A stretch of 64,000 nt of DNA from an uncultured Paracoccaceae bacterium (GTDB taxonomy: Bacteria > Pseudomonadota > Alphaproteobacteria > Rhodobacterales > Rhodobacteraceae), in assembly GCA_947489705.1 (NCBI GenBank), contig CANLEQ010000002.1, forward strand, positions 1-64,000. Direction: 5' to 3'. The notes beneath the pieces were generated by a model. That model saw nothing but the letters and a program-made list of their open reading frames with translations. It made no database searches and had not been told where the DNA came from. This document shows positions 35,636-44,419 of this stretch, one piece after another. The stretch's first letter is position 1, and every line of letters begins with the position of its first letter. The translations under genes and the position numbers were made by a program.

Positions 35636-38600
35636 TCACGCCACCGGGCCGTCGATCAGCATCAGAAGGCCGCGCAGCGGGATGTCGATCCAGTCGGGAC
35701 GCATCGCCATCTCGTAGCCGACCTCGTAGCTGGCCTTGTGGATCAGGTAGAGATCGAGCAGCGCCTGTTCGAACTCGCGGTCGGCCGGATGGACCGCCGC
35801 GCCCGCCATGGTCTCGCGATAGGCGTCGAGGAACGCGACCTGCGTCGTCTCGCGCCAGCTCTCGATGCCGTTCATCGTCCGCTCGGGATCGGCACCGAGT
35901 TCGAGCCGTCGCTTGACCGTCGACCACAGCGCATAGTCGAAACTGCGCAGCATGCCGGCCACGTCGCGCAGCGGCGCGGCCTTCTGCTGGCGCTCGGCCA
36001 GACCGCGCCTGGGTTCGCCCTCGAAATCGATGATCATCACGTCGTTCTGCGCCACCAGCACCTGGCCCAGATGGTAATCGCCGTGGACGCGGCACCGGCC
36101 GCCCGACGGCGCCAACCCGCGGATCCGGTCGAACCGGTCCATGAGGGCCTGGCGCCGCTCGATCAGACGCTCGGCAAGGGCGCGGTTCGCCTCCGACAGG
36201 CCGCCGAGACGGTCGGACAATTCCGACAGCGTCTCTTCGACCTCGCCCTGCACCTCGTCGGTCAGCGTGGCGAGATCCCCGGCGGTCAGATCCTCGGCGG
36301 CGAATGCCGTGCCCGGCGCCCCGCTCGACAGCGCCAGATGCAGCTCGCCGGTACGCCGCCCGAGCACACGGCCGAGATCGAGCGGCCCGCCCATCGCGGG
36401 TTCGAGCGGCACGTCCGCATCGGGCGCCGTCATGTCCTGCCGTTCCAGATCGCGTTCGAGCGCATCGGTCACGTAGGTCCAGGCATCCCCCTGGTTGCGG
36501 ACGAATTCCGACGCCGCGGCGAGCGTGGTGATCGTCCCGTCTTCGGCGATCCAGTCGATCGTGCCCAGAAGCGCGGGGCTTGCCTCGAAGGCCGTCTCCT
36601 CGGTGAGGAAGCGTCCGACCTCGATATCGGGCTGGGCGCCGGCCTGCAGGCGCCGGTAGAGCTTGAGGATCACCTTGTCGCCGAACGCGATGGAGGCATT
36701 GGATTGCTCGACCGCCAGAAGCCGCGGCTCACCCAGATCCTCCAGGGCGCGCAACGCATCGGTTCCGTGGAACGCGATCCGGCCCTCGGCACCCTCCTCG
36801 ACGTGGTTCTCCTGCATGAACGACAGCAACATGCCGGCCATCGTCTCGTCGATCGCCCCGTCGAGCATGGCGCCCACGCGATTGGCCTTGCGCAGCTTGG
36901 CGAGGGTCGCGGGAAGCTGCGGGCCCATCGTCAGCGCCTCGTCGCCCCAATCGGCGGAGAGCGGCAGGAAATAGCGCTGCACCTCGCCGCCGCGCAGGGT
37001 TACATCCGCCACGGACAGCATGTGCCGGCCGTTCGACACCTCGCCCAGCCGGTGCAACGCCACCCGCTCGATCGGCTGACCCTTGGCCGCGAACCAGCGC
37101 TGGCGCGGCAGGTAATCGGCCAGCGTCTGGCTCTCGAACTTGCGGGCCTGAGCGTCGTCGAGCGCGGTGGAGATCCGGCCGTCCCGCGTGGTGAGCGTCA
37201 GGAAGTCGGGCAGCATCTGCGGATGCGTCGCGGCGGCCTCGTCCTCGCCCGACAGGAGGAACCAGTAGAAGCCGTAGGCCGGCAACGTCAGGAGATAGGC
37301 GGCATCGCCCACCGCCGGGAACACCGAATGGCCGGTCAGCTCGATCGGCACGCGGCCGCGGAATTCCGACAGATCCACCTCGACCGCCTGCGCCTGGCGC
37401 GACAGGTTCGCGACGCACAGCACCACGTCGCTCTCGTCCCGCCTGAGATAGGCGAAGACCTTGCGGTTCTGCGGATAGAGCAGCTCGATCTCGCCGCTGC
37501 CGAAGACCGGGCGGCGCTGACGCACCGCGATCATCCGCTTCATCCAGTTGAAGAGCGACGAGGGCAGAAGATGCTGCGCCTCGACATTCACCGCCTCGTA
37601 GCCGTGAACGGGGTCCTGGATCGTGGGCAGATAGAGCTGCTGCGGGTTGGCACGGCTGAACCCCGCATTGCGGTCGGCACTCCATTGCATGGGGGTGCGC
37701 ACGCCGTCGCGGTCGCCGAGGTAGTAGTTGTCGCCCATGCCGATCTCGTCGCCGTAATAGACGATCGGCGTGCCGGGCAGCGACAGCAGCAGCGAATTCA
37801 GAAGCTCGATCTTGCGGCGGTCGTTCTGCAGCAGGGGCGCGAGCCGCCGGCGGATGCCCATGTTGATCCGGGCGCGCTTGTCGCTCGCGTAGAATTCCCA
37901 CAGATAGTCGCGCTCGCGATCGGTCACCATCTCGAGCGTCAACTCGTCGTGGTTGCGCAGGAAGATCGCCCATTGGCAATCGTCGGGGATGGGCGGCGTC
38001 TGGCGGATGATGTCGGTGATCGGATAGCGATCCTCCTGCGCCAGCGCCATGTACATGCGCGGCATCAGGGGGAAGTGGAACCCCATATGGCATTCGTCGC
38101 CGTCGCCGAAATAGGGCCGGGTATCCTCGGGCCACTGGTTCGCCTCGGCCAGCAGCATCCGGTTGCTGTAATGCTTGTCGAGATCGGCGCGGATCGCCTT
38201 CAGCACGTCATGCGTCTCGGGAAGGTTCTCGTTCGTCGTGCCGTCGCGTTCCACCAGATACGGGATTGCATCGAGCCGCAGGCCGTCGACCCCCTTGTCG
38301 AGCCAGAAATGCATCACGTTCAGCACGGCTTCCATCACCTTCGGGTTGTCGAAGTTCAGGTCCGGCTGATGATGGAAGAAACGGTGCCAGTAATATTGCT
38401 GCGCAACCGGGTCCCATGTCCAGTTGCTGTCATGGGTGTCGTTGAAGATCACCCGCGTCTTGTCCATCCACTTGTCTTTGTCGTCCGACCAGACGTAGAA
38501 ATCGCGCTCCGGGCTGCCCTTGGGGGCATTGCGCGCGCGCTGGAACCAGGGATGCTGGTCGCTGGTGTGATTGATGACGAGCTCGGTGATGACCTTGAGG

Positions 38601-38923
38601 CCGCGGCGATGCGCCTCTTCCACGAAGCCCTCGAAATCCTCCATCGTGCCGTAGGTCGGGTTGATCGCCTCGAACTCGGCGATGTCGTAGCCGTCGTCGC
38701 GCAGCGGCGAGGGATAGAACGGCAGCAGCCACACCGCCGTCGCACCCAGTTCCTGAACGTGGTCGAGACGTCGCATCAGCCCCGCGAAATCACCCACACC
38801 GTCGCCGTTGGAATCCTGAAACGCCTTCACGTGCACCTGGTAGATCAAGGCATCCTTGTACCAGTCGGGCCGTGTCGCCAGCGGATCCGGCGCCACCAGG
38901 TCCTTGTCCACGATTGTCGTCAT
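35636..38923 (-). CDS. treS: Trehalose synthase fused to maltokinase
   Basis: The 1095-residue bifunctional protein has an N-terminal GH13 trehalose synthase (about 15-560): YQVHVKAFQDSNGDGVGDF, catalytic Asp in GLRLDAIPYL, acid/base Glu in LLAEANQWPED and FLRNHDELTLEM. The C-terminal part (about 640-1095) is a maltokinase (Pep2/Mak-like, aminoglycoside-phosphotransferase fold): QRWFAAKG near its start, VHGDYHLGQVL and IIDFEGEP as catalytic and metal motifs. It interconverts trehalose and maltose and phosphorylates maltose to maltose-1-phosphate, the donor used by the glgE product upstream. A GGAGG site precedes the ATG, which overlaps the glgE stop. Confidence 0.93.
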   Translation of the reverse strand: MTTIVDKDLVAPDPLATRPDWYKDALIYQVHVKAFQDSNGDGVGDFAGLMRRLDHVQELGATAVWLLPFYPSPLRDDGYDIAEFEAINPTYGTMEDFEGFVEEAHRRGLKVITELVINHTSDQHPWFQRARNAPKGSPERDFYVWSDDKDKWMDKTRVIFNDTHDSNWTWDPVAQQYYWHRFFHHQPDLNFDNPKVMEAVLNVMHFWLDKGVDGLRLDAIPYLVERDGTTNENLPETHDVLKAIRADLDKHYSNRMLLAEANQWPEDTRPYFGDGDECHMGFHFPLMPRMYMALAQEDRYPITDIIRQTPPIPDDCQWAIFLRNHDELTLEMVTDRERDYLWEFYASDKRARINMGIRRRLAPLLQNDRRKIELLNSLLLSLPGTPIVYYGDEIGMGDNYYLGDRDGVRTPMQWSADRNAGFSRANPQQLYLPTIQDPVHGYEAVNVEAQHLLPSSLFNWMKRMIAVRQRRPVFGSGEIELLYPQNRKVFAYLRRDESDVVLCVANLSRQAQAVEVDLSEFRGRVPIELTGHSVFPAVGDAAYLLTLPAYGFYWFLLSGEDEAAATHPQMLPDFLTLTTRDGRISTALDDAQARKFESQTLADYLPRQRWFAAKGQPIERVALHRLGEVSNGRHMLSVADVTLRGGEVQRYFLPLSADWGDEALTMGPQLPATLAKLRKANRVGAMLDGAIDETMAGMLLSFMQENHVEEGAEGRIAFHGTDALRALEDLGEPRLLAVEQSNASIAFGDKVILKLYRRLQAGAQPDIEVGRFLTEETAFEASPALLGTIDWIAEDGTITTLAAASEFVRNQGDAWTYVTDALERDLERQDMTAPDADVPLEPAMGGPLDLGRVLGRRTGELHLALSSGAPGTAFAAEDLTAGDLATLTDEVQGEVEETLSELSDRLGGLSEANRALAERLIERRQALMDRFDRIRGLAPSGGRCRVHGDYHLGQVLVAQNDVMIIDFEGEPRRGLAERQQKAAPLRDVAGMLRSFDYALWSTVKRRLELGADPERTMNGIESWRETTQVAFLDAYRETMAGAAVHPADREFEQALLDLYLIHKASYEVGYEMAMRPDWIDIPLRGLLMLIDGPVA

Positions 38924-40884
38924 TGCGCACCTCCGGGCGGAAAGAGTTTCCATACCGCATAGGGACGTGTCTCGGGGTCGAGCGCAAGGGTGTGCTCCTT
39001 GCCGTGCCAGCTGAACCGGTTGCCATGCGCGGCATCCTCGGCCTCGATCGACGCGTCGTCGGGCAGATCGAATTCCCAGAGCGGCAGTTCGAAGGCGAAT
39101 TCTCCCCCCGAATGGGGGTCGATCAGAACGTGGAAGAGCAGGTAGTTGCGCGACCTCTCGTCGAACCGGCCGTAATAGAGCACGCGGTCGTCGTGCGCCG
39201 GGAAGAACTTCAGGTTCGTGAAGTCCCGCATCGCCGGGTTCTCGGCGCGCAGCCGGTTGATCAGCCGCACGTCGTCCTTGATATTTCCCGGCGCGTCGAA
39301 GTCGCGCTGCTTGAGCTCGTATTTCTCGCTGTGGAGATACTCGTCCTTCGGGGGCAGCCAGTCCGCCTCGCAGAATTCGAACCCCGAATAGAGCCCCCAA
39401 TTGCCCGAGAGCGACCCCGCCAGGATCGCGCGGGTGCGAAAGCCCGGACGCCCCGAGGTATGGTTGAAATACGGGTTGATGTCGGGCGTGTTGGTGAAGA
39501 AGTTCGGCCGCATGTAGTGCCGGCATTCCTCGGTCGTGAGCTCAGTCAGGTATTCCGCGAGCTCGGCCTTGGTGTTGCGCCACGTGTAGTAGGTATAGCT
39601 CTGGTTGAAGCCGATCTTGGCGAGCCGCTTCATCACCTTAGGCCGGGTGAAGGCCTCCGACAGGAAGATCGCCTCGGGACAGGTCCGGCGCACCTCGCCG
39701 ATGATCCATTCCCAGAACGGGAACGGCTTGGTGTGCGGATTGTCCACGCGGAAGATCGTGACGCCGTGATCGATCCAGAAAAGGAACAGATCCCGGATCG
39801 CCTCCCAGAACGGCACATTGGGACCGGTCTCGGTATAATAGCGGAAATTGACGATATCCTCGTATTTCTTGGGCGGATTCTCGGCAAACTTGATGGATCC
39901 GTCCGGGCGCCGCTCGAACCATTCCGGATGCTCCTTGAGCCAGGGATGATCGGGCGACGCGTTGAGCGCGATGTCGAGCGCGATCTCGAGGCCCTTCCCG
40001 CCCGCCGCCGTCACCAGATCGTCGAAATCCTGCATCGTGCCGAGCTCGGGGTGCACGGCGTCCATCCCGCCCTCGGGCGAGCCGATCGCATAGGGCGAGC
40101 CCACATCATCCGGCTCGGCCCGGAGCGCGTTGTTGCGGCCCTTGCGGTTGGTGGTGCCGATCGGGTGGATCGGCGGGAAATAGAGTACGTCGAACCCGAG
40201 ATCCCGGACATAGTCGAGATGGCCGATCACGTCGCGGAACGTCCCGTGACGCCCCTCCTCGCCCAGCGAACGCGGGAAAAGCTCGTACCAGGCGGAATAG
40301 GCCGCACGCTCGCGGTCGACCCAGACCGGCAGGGACTGGCTGGTCGTCCTGTTGCCGCGCGGCCCGATCCGGGACATCAGCGCCGCGGTCTCTTCCGAAA
40401 GGAGCGTCTCGATATCGCCAGACGCCGCCGCATCGGCAAGCGCCTTCACGGCCGGCTTGTCCGCGCGCGGGGCGCGCAGGCCGGTCAGCAGAAGGCGCGC
40501 CTCCTCGAGTTCGACCGAGACGTCCTGTCCGGCCTCGGCCTTGCGCGCCGTGTCGCGCGCCCAGGTGCCCCAGACATCGCGCCAGGCCACGATCGAAAAG
40601 CGTGCGGGTCCGATCGCGTCGAACACGATCTCTGCCCGCCAGCGGTCGTTGACCAGCTTCTCCATCCGCACCGCCGACCCACCGTCGGGGACGATTTCGG
40701 CTGCCACCACCTCGTGGCCGTCGCCGAAGATGTCGGCCTCGATCGCGAACGGCACATGCTCCACCGCCTTGGCGGCGAATCGTCCGCCGTCGATGGCGGG
40801 ATCGATGCCCTCGATCACGAGGCGATCGCGGGCGAGCGTCTCAAGGCTTCTCCCGTCGGCGCTCTTCTTTCTTTGCCCCGGCAT
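38920..40884 (-). CDS. glgE: Alpha-1,4-glucan:maltose-1-phosphate maltosyltransferase
   Basis: The 654-residue GH13_3 enzyme transfers maltosyl units from alpha-maltose-1-phosphate onto a growing alpha-glucan. The N-terminal domain of about 190 residues is followed by SAWYELFPRSLG, LYFPPIHPIGTTNRKG, the nucleophile Asp in FRVDNPHTKPFPFWEW and the acid/base Glu in FLSEAFTRPK. The stop overlaps the treS start by ATGA, so the two steps are translationally coupled. A 139-bp gap with a small GC hairpin (about 40958-40972) separates it from otsA. No branching enzyme (glgB) is in the window. Confidence 0.93.
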   Translation of the reverse strand: MPGQRKKSADGRSLETLARDRLVIEGIDPAIDGGRFAAKAVEHVPFAIEADIFGDGHEVVAAEIVPDGGSAVRMEKLVNDRWRAEIVFDAIGPARFSIVAWRDVWGTWARDTARKAEAGQDVSVELEEARLLLTGLRAPRADKPAVKALADAAASGDIETLLSEETAALMSRIGPRGNRTTSQSLPVWVDRERAAYSAWYELFPRSLGEEGRHGTFRDVIGHLDYVRDLGFDVLYFPPIHPIGTTNRKGRNNALRAEPDDVGSPYAIGSPEGGMDAVHPELGTMQDFDDLVTAAGGKGLEIALDIALNASPDHPWLKEHPEWFERRPDGSIKFAENPPKKYEDIVNFRYYTETGPNVPFWEAIRDLFLFWIDHGVTIFRVDNPHTKPFPFWEWIIGEVRRTCPEAIFLSEAFTRPKVMKRLAKIGFNQSYTYYTWRNTKAELAEYLTELTTEECRHYMRPNFFTNTPDINPYFNHTSGRPGFRTRAILAGSLSGNWGLYSGFEFCEADWLPPKDEYLHSEKYELKQRDFDAPGNIKDDVRLINRLRAENPAMRDFTNLKFFPAHDDRVLYYGRFDERSRNYLLFHVLIDPHSGGEFAFELPLWEFDLPDDASIEAEDAAHGNRFSWHGKEHTLALDPETRPYAVWKLFPPGGAQ

Positions 40885-41023
40885 GTCGGATGTCCCTCCT
40901 GTTAGTCCGGCTGTTGCGGATCGTTATCGGAACGAGCCCGCGAAACGATGGTTCCGCGGCGGCCGCGCCGCCACGTTTGGCTTGAGAATCAACGCGGAAC
41001 GCGCCGCGCCCGCCGCCCCGCGG

Positions 41024-42487
41024 CTATCGCCGGGGCGGGTCGGAGACCGGATCGCCGGCGCGGCTCTCCCTGTCGCCGGGGTCCTCCCCGGCCGTGTCGC
41101 CGCGCTTCGAGAAGGGCAGTTTCAGGCTCTGATCGACCCGCCTCAGCCGCGACAGGAACGTCTCCGTCCAGATCGAGATATCGGTATTCCGGACCACCTC
41201 CACCAGCGCGTCGTTGCGGCGGATCCGCTCTTCGAGCGGCATCTCGACGGCCGTCGCGATCGCTTCGGCCATCTCGTCGATATCGTAGGGATTGACCAGC
41301 AGCGCGTCGGTCATGTCCTCGGCCGCACCGGCCGAGCGCGACATGATCAGGACGCCCGGATCGGCCGGGTCCTGGGCCGCCACGTATTCCTTGGCCACCA
41401 GGTTCATCCCGTCGATCAGCGGCGTGACCAGCCCCGCATCGGCCTTGCGATAGAGCGGCACGAGCTGTTCGCGGGGCACGGGGCGGTGAATGTACCGGAT
41501 CGGCGTCCAGTCGAGTTCGGCATATTCGCCATTGATGCGGCCGGCGATGGATTCGAGCTCGTCGCGGGTCTGCCGATAGGCCAGCACCTCCTCCCGCGAG
41601 GGCGGCGCGATCTGGAGCAGCGTGGTGCGCGGCGCATCCCCGCCCCGCATCCCCAGATAGCGGCCGAAAGCTGAGAACCTGTTGGGAAGCCCTTTCGAGT
41701 AGTCGAGCCTGTCGACGCCGATCACGAGCTTTTCCGCCGAGCCCATATGGGGGGTCGGCCGATCCCGGGTCCGCTCGCCCGCGAGACGGAAATCCTCCGC
41801 GTCGATGCCGATCGGGAACGACCGCACCTCGAAGACGCGCGAGCGGAACTTTATGCGTCCGTCGCTGAAGATCTCGCCCTCGGGATGGGTGCGGAAAACC
41901 TCGAGGCACCGCGCGACATCGGCGCGGGTCTGCAGGCCCACGAGGTCGAACGACGCGATCCATTCGTGGAATTCGTCGCGCTGTGGCAGGGCATTCAGGC
42001 CTTCGAGCGACGGAAACGGAATGTGCAGGAAGAAGCCGATCCGCGACTCGACGCCCATACTGCGCAATTGATGGGCGAGCGGCAGGAAATGGTAATCGTG
42101 CACCCAGATCATGTCGTCGCCTGACGCGAGCGCCCGGACATGGCGCGCGACGCGGGCATTCACCGACACGAACGCGTCCGCGTAACTGCGATCGAGCGCG
42201 ATGAGGTCGGCGCGGCGATGGCACAAGGGCCAGAGGACCGAGTTCGAGTAGCCCAGATAATAGTTGTCGTATTCCTCCTGCGTGAGGCTGAAGGCGCGCT
42301 TGTCGTATTCCTCGGCCGGGAGCCGGACGAGAACGTCCTCCGAATCCTTCTCGGCGAGATCGGACGCGGCGCCGAGCCAAATTCCTCCCTCGCGTTTCAG
42401 GGTCGAATCGAGTGCCACGACAAGACCGCCCGAAGGCGCCTGTTCGGTGGGTATCCTGTTCGAGACCACCAACAGCTTTCCGGTCAT
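41024..42487 (-). CDS. otsA: Trehalose-6-phosphate synthase
   Basis: The 487-residue GT20 enzyme makes trehalose-6-phosphate from a nucleotide-glucose and glucose-6-phosphate. Motifs: LLVVSNRIP at the N-terminus, the GGLVVAL loop, WVHDYHFLPLAHQLR, IGFFLHIPFPSLE and GVDRLDYSKGLPNRFSAF, the nucleotide-sugar site. The C-terminal 25 residues are charged and probably disordered. The ATG overlaps the otsB stop (ATGA). Confidence 0.95.
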   Translation of the reverse strand: MTGKLLVVSNRIPTEQAPSGGLVVALDSTLKREGGIWLGAASDLAEKDSEDVLVRLPAEEYDKRAFSLTQEEYDNYYLGYSNSVLWPLCHRRADLIALDRSYADAFVSVNARVARHVRALASGDDMIWVHDYHFLPLAHQLRSMGVESRIGFFLHIPFPSLEGLNALPQRDEFHEWIASFDLVGLQTRADVARCLEVFRTHPEGEIFSDGRIKFRSRVFEVRSFPIGIDAEDFRLAGERTRDRPTPHMGSAEKLVIGVDRLDYSKGLPNRFSAFGRYLGMRGGDAPRTTLLQIAPPSREEVLAYRQTRDELESIAGRINGEYAELDWTPIRYIHRPVPREQLVPLYRKADAGLVTPLIDGMNLVAKEYVAAQDPADPGVLIMSRSAGAAEDMTDALLVNPYDIDEMAEAIATAVEMPLEERIRRNDALVEVVRNTDISIWTETFLSRLRRVDQSLKLPFSKRGDTAGEDPGDRESRAGDPVSDPPRR

Positions 42488-43272
42488 CTGAGCCTTCCCT
42501 CTGGCGTGAGCCATCTGCGGAGCATTTCGTGGACGTCGCCGGGGCCGCCCAGACGGCATTTGGCCGCTGTCTGGCCCGCTCCGACCTTGACGCCGACGCC
42601 CCCGTTTTCGCCGGCAAAGCGCAACATGCCTTCGTCGGTCCTGTCGTCGCCGATCGCGACCGGCACGCTTTCCGGCCATTTCTCGTGCAGTGCCTCGACG
42701 GCCGCGCGTTTGGAGATGCCGACGGGCATGATTTCCACGGCCATCTTGGCGCGATGCACGACGAGATTGTCCCAGTCCTTCACGAGCGTCTCAGAGAGTC
42801 GCTCGATCTGGGACTGATGCTGCGGCGCCTTGCGGTAATGGAGCACCGCGGAATAGGGCTTCTCTTCCAGAAGCACGCCGTCGTGATGCTCGGCATAGGC
42901 GCTCATCACCGCGCGCATGCAGCCGAGCCCGTCGAGCGGCGGCGGGCCCGCATCGGGCAGATCGCCGCCGCGCCGTTCGGCGCCGTGCGAGCCGACGATG
43001 ATCCCGTCGAACTCCGGCAGGAACCGAGAGATCGCGTCGATGCTTCGACCCGACACGATCGCGAGGTGCCCCTCGCTGCGGCGCTGCAGCTCGGCGAGCA
43101 TCGGCTGAATGCCGGGATCGACATCGATATCGTCGGGACCTTCGGCAAGCTCTACGAGCGTCCCGTCGAAGTCGATGAAGATGGCAGCGTTCTGTAGATC
43201 GGGAAGTCCCGACACGCCCTCTTGAGGCTCGGTTGTGGCCTGGTGGAACCCGATGAGATCGTAGTAGTTCAT
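42484..43272 (-). CDS. otsB: Trehalose-6-phosphate phosphatase
   Basis: The 262-residue HAD-superfamily enzyme dephosphorylates trehalose-6-phosphate. The nucleophile motif FIDFDGTLVELAEGPDDI lies at about 32-49, motif II in LAIVSGRSIDAI and motif IV in VAIGDDRTDEGMLRFA. It is the first gene of the otsB-otsA unit. Trehalose is a common osmoprotectant and can feed the treS-maltokinase/glgE route encoded just downstream. Confidence 0.94.
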   Translation of the reverse strand: MNYYDLIGFHQATTEPQEGVSGLPDLQNAAIFIDFDGTLVELAEGPDDIDVDPGIQPMLAELQRRSEGHLAIVSGRSIDAISRFLPEFDGIIVGSHGAERRGGDLPDAGPPPLDGLGCMRAVMSAYAEHHDGVLLEEKPYSAVLHYRKAPQHQSQIERLSETLVKDWDNLVVHRAKMAVEIMPVGISKRAAVEALHEKWPESVPVAIGDDRTDEGMLRFAGENGGVGVKVGAGQTAAKCRLGGPGDVHEMLRRWLTPEGRLR

Positions 43273-43454
43273 TACTCTTGTCCCGAGGGATTGGGCGGAT
43301 CGGGCCGAACGTGCCGTCGGCGCGTAACATCGCGATCACCGCGACGTGTATTGAGGTCAAAACGCGATCTACCGTGGGGAGTTCCTAGTCTACTCCATCC
43401 TCCGACGCGCGAACCGCCCTTTACCTGCCTATGACGATCGGGGACCAACCCGCC

Positions 43455-43487
43455 AAAGCCCGCGATCGCGCCTGAAGCGGGCTTTTT
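43455..43487 (+). terminator. Hairpin with T-run, orphan on the plus strand
   Basis: Stem AAAGCCCGC / GCGGGCTTT with a 13-base loop, followed by further T residues (five in a row). On the plus strand it is a good intrinsic terminator; on the minus strand it has only three T residues and could also serve the gene ending at 43606. Confidence 0.7.
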
Positions 43488-43520
43488 CGAAATCGAGGCC
43501 GCGGCCGTCGCGGTGATCAA

Positions 43521-43540
43521 ATGTTTCGCGCGCGAAACAT
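43521..43540. repeat. Perfect 20-bp palindrome with TTTCGCG half-sites
   Basis: ATGTTTCGCGCGCGAAACAT is fully self-complementary. It could be an operator or a hairpin end. The outer bases TGTTTC...GAAACA recall the chromosome-partition site parS, but parS is 16 bp and this core is 18 bp. Confidence 0.6.
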
Positions 43541-43541
43541 T

Positions 43542-43560
43542 CGTTCGGCCGGACCGAACG
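43542..43560. terminator. Short hairpin beside the palindrome
   Basis: CGTTCGG and CCGAACG pair around a 5-base loop (CCGGA), 46 bp past the stop of the minus-strand ImuA-like gene. With the adjacent palindrome it may form a tandem hairpin that ends that transcript. Confidence 0.4.
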
Positions 43561-43605
43561 GGGTAGTCGCGTTCGACGGCGAATTTGACCGAGGCACGTC
43601 AATGC

Positions 43606-44166
43606 TCAGCAGGAGGTCGGCGGCGGCGAGGCCACGACAAGACGGCGTGCCGCCTCGTCCCACCGGACGTGCCAGGACCCCGTCGTTCCCGATTTGTTCT
43701 TTGCGAGTTGCCAGTGTTGCAGGGCCGCGGTGCCGGGGTCGCAGACCGGCGCGCAGTGCCAGCGGGTTTCGGCCGCGTTGCTGCCCATGCCCTCGGGGAT
43801 GAGGCAGAGCCCCGTGGCCTGCCCTGCCCTCGCCGCGAGTTGCAGCCGCCGCCCTGCCGTGAGGTCGAGCGGTTTCGTGAGGTCCATCGCCACGAAGGAA
43901 AGCGCACCGTCGCGCAGCGCCTCTTCCATCGTCGCAAGCCCGTCGACATGGTCCCGCACCTGCGCCACCAGCAACCGCGAGGGATCGAAGAAGGCACTGA
44001 CGCCCAGCGGGTTGAGCGTCTCGGGCAGCCAGGCCGGCCGGATCCAGAGCACCTCGCGCGGCATGCCGGCGGCGCAGATGGCCGCGAAGGCGGGTGCGCC
44101 GGGACCGCCCGCTTCGTGGACGCGACCGGACCGGAGGGGAAAGGCGGAAAAGAGATCGGGTTTCAT
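43606..44166 (-). CDS. ImuA/SulA-like RecA-fold protein
   Basis: The 186-residue protein has HEAGGPGAPAFAAICAAG near the N-terminus, LWIRPAWLPETLNPLG, a DPSRLLVAQVRDHVDGLATM segment, MEEALRDGALSFVAMDL and the conserved CLIPEGMGSNAAETRWHC. This order matches ImuA, the RecA-like accessory protein of the ImuA-ImuB-DnaE2 mutagenic lesion-bypass system. No Walker A motif is intact. No imuB or dnaE2 lies next to it, so it is either an orphan ImuA paralogue or a relative with another function. Confidence 0.65.
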   Translation of the reverse strand: MKPDLFSAFPLRSGRVHEAGGPGAPAFAAICAAGMPREVLWIRPAWLPETLNPLGVSAFFDPSRLLVAQVRDHVDGLATMEEALRDGALSFVAMDLTKPLDLTAGRRLQLAARAGQATGLCLIPEGMGSNAAETRWHCAPVCDPGTAALQHWQLAKNKSGTTGSWHVRWDEAARRLVVASPPPTSC

Positions 44167-44419
44167 CCGCCCAATCTAGAACCGCGCTCCGACGATTTCC
44201 ACACCGGGCATGGCAACCTCGCCCCCGGTCCGTGACCTCGGGGCCGGGCCGGGTGAGGCGCACGTATCGGTCCTTCGGGGAATATCCGACGTGTCCGATC
44301 GGCGGAGCCGGAATGCGTCGCAGGAAATGAAGCCGGCCGCGACGGCGCATCGATCCCGTTCAGGAGCAAAGTTGATCGTGGAATTGCCATCGGCTAGGTT
44401 ACGCCAATCGTTACTGAAA

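Larger units (their letters stand above)
43273..43605. other. 333-bp intergenic region upstream of otsB
   Basis: It holds the otsB promoter region, a hairpin with T-run (43455-43487), a 20-bp palindrome (43521-43540) and a second hairpin (43542-43560). No open frame with a ribosome-binding site was seen. The plus-strand terminator has no visible plus-strand gene before it, which leaves room for a small RNA between about 43300 and 43487. Confidence 0.45.

Noticed and set aside
35312-38962. Open frame of 1216 codons on the plus strand opposite treS
   Set aside because: It is the antisense shadow of a GC-rich gene; the minus strand encodes a complete trehalose synthase-maltokinase with all motifs, while the plus-strand product is Arg/His-rich and has no domain.
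43521-43540. Calling the palindrome a parS site
   Set aside because: The core is 18 bp, not 16 bp, and the centre is CGCG rather than the conserved ACGT; no parB is nearby.
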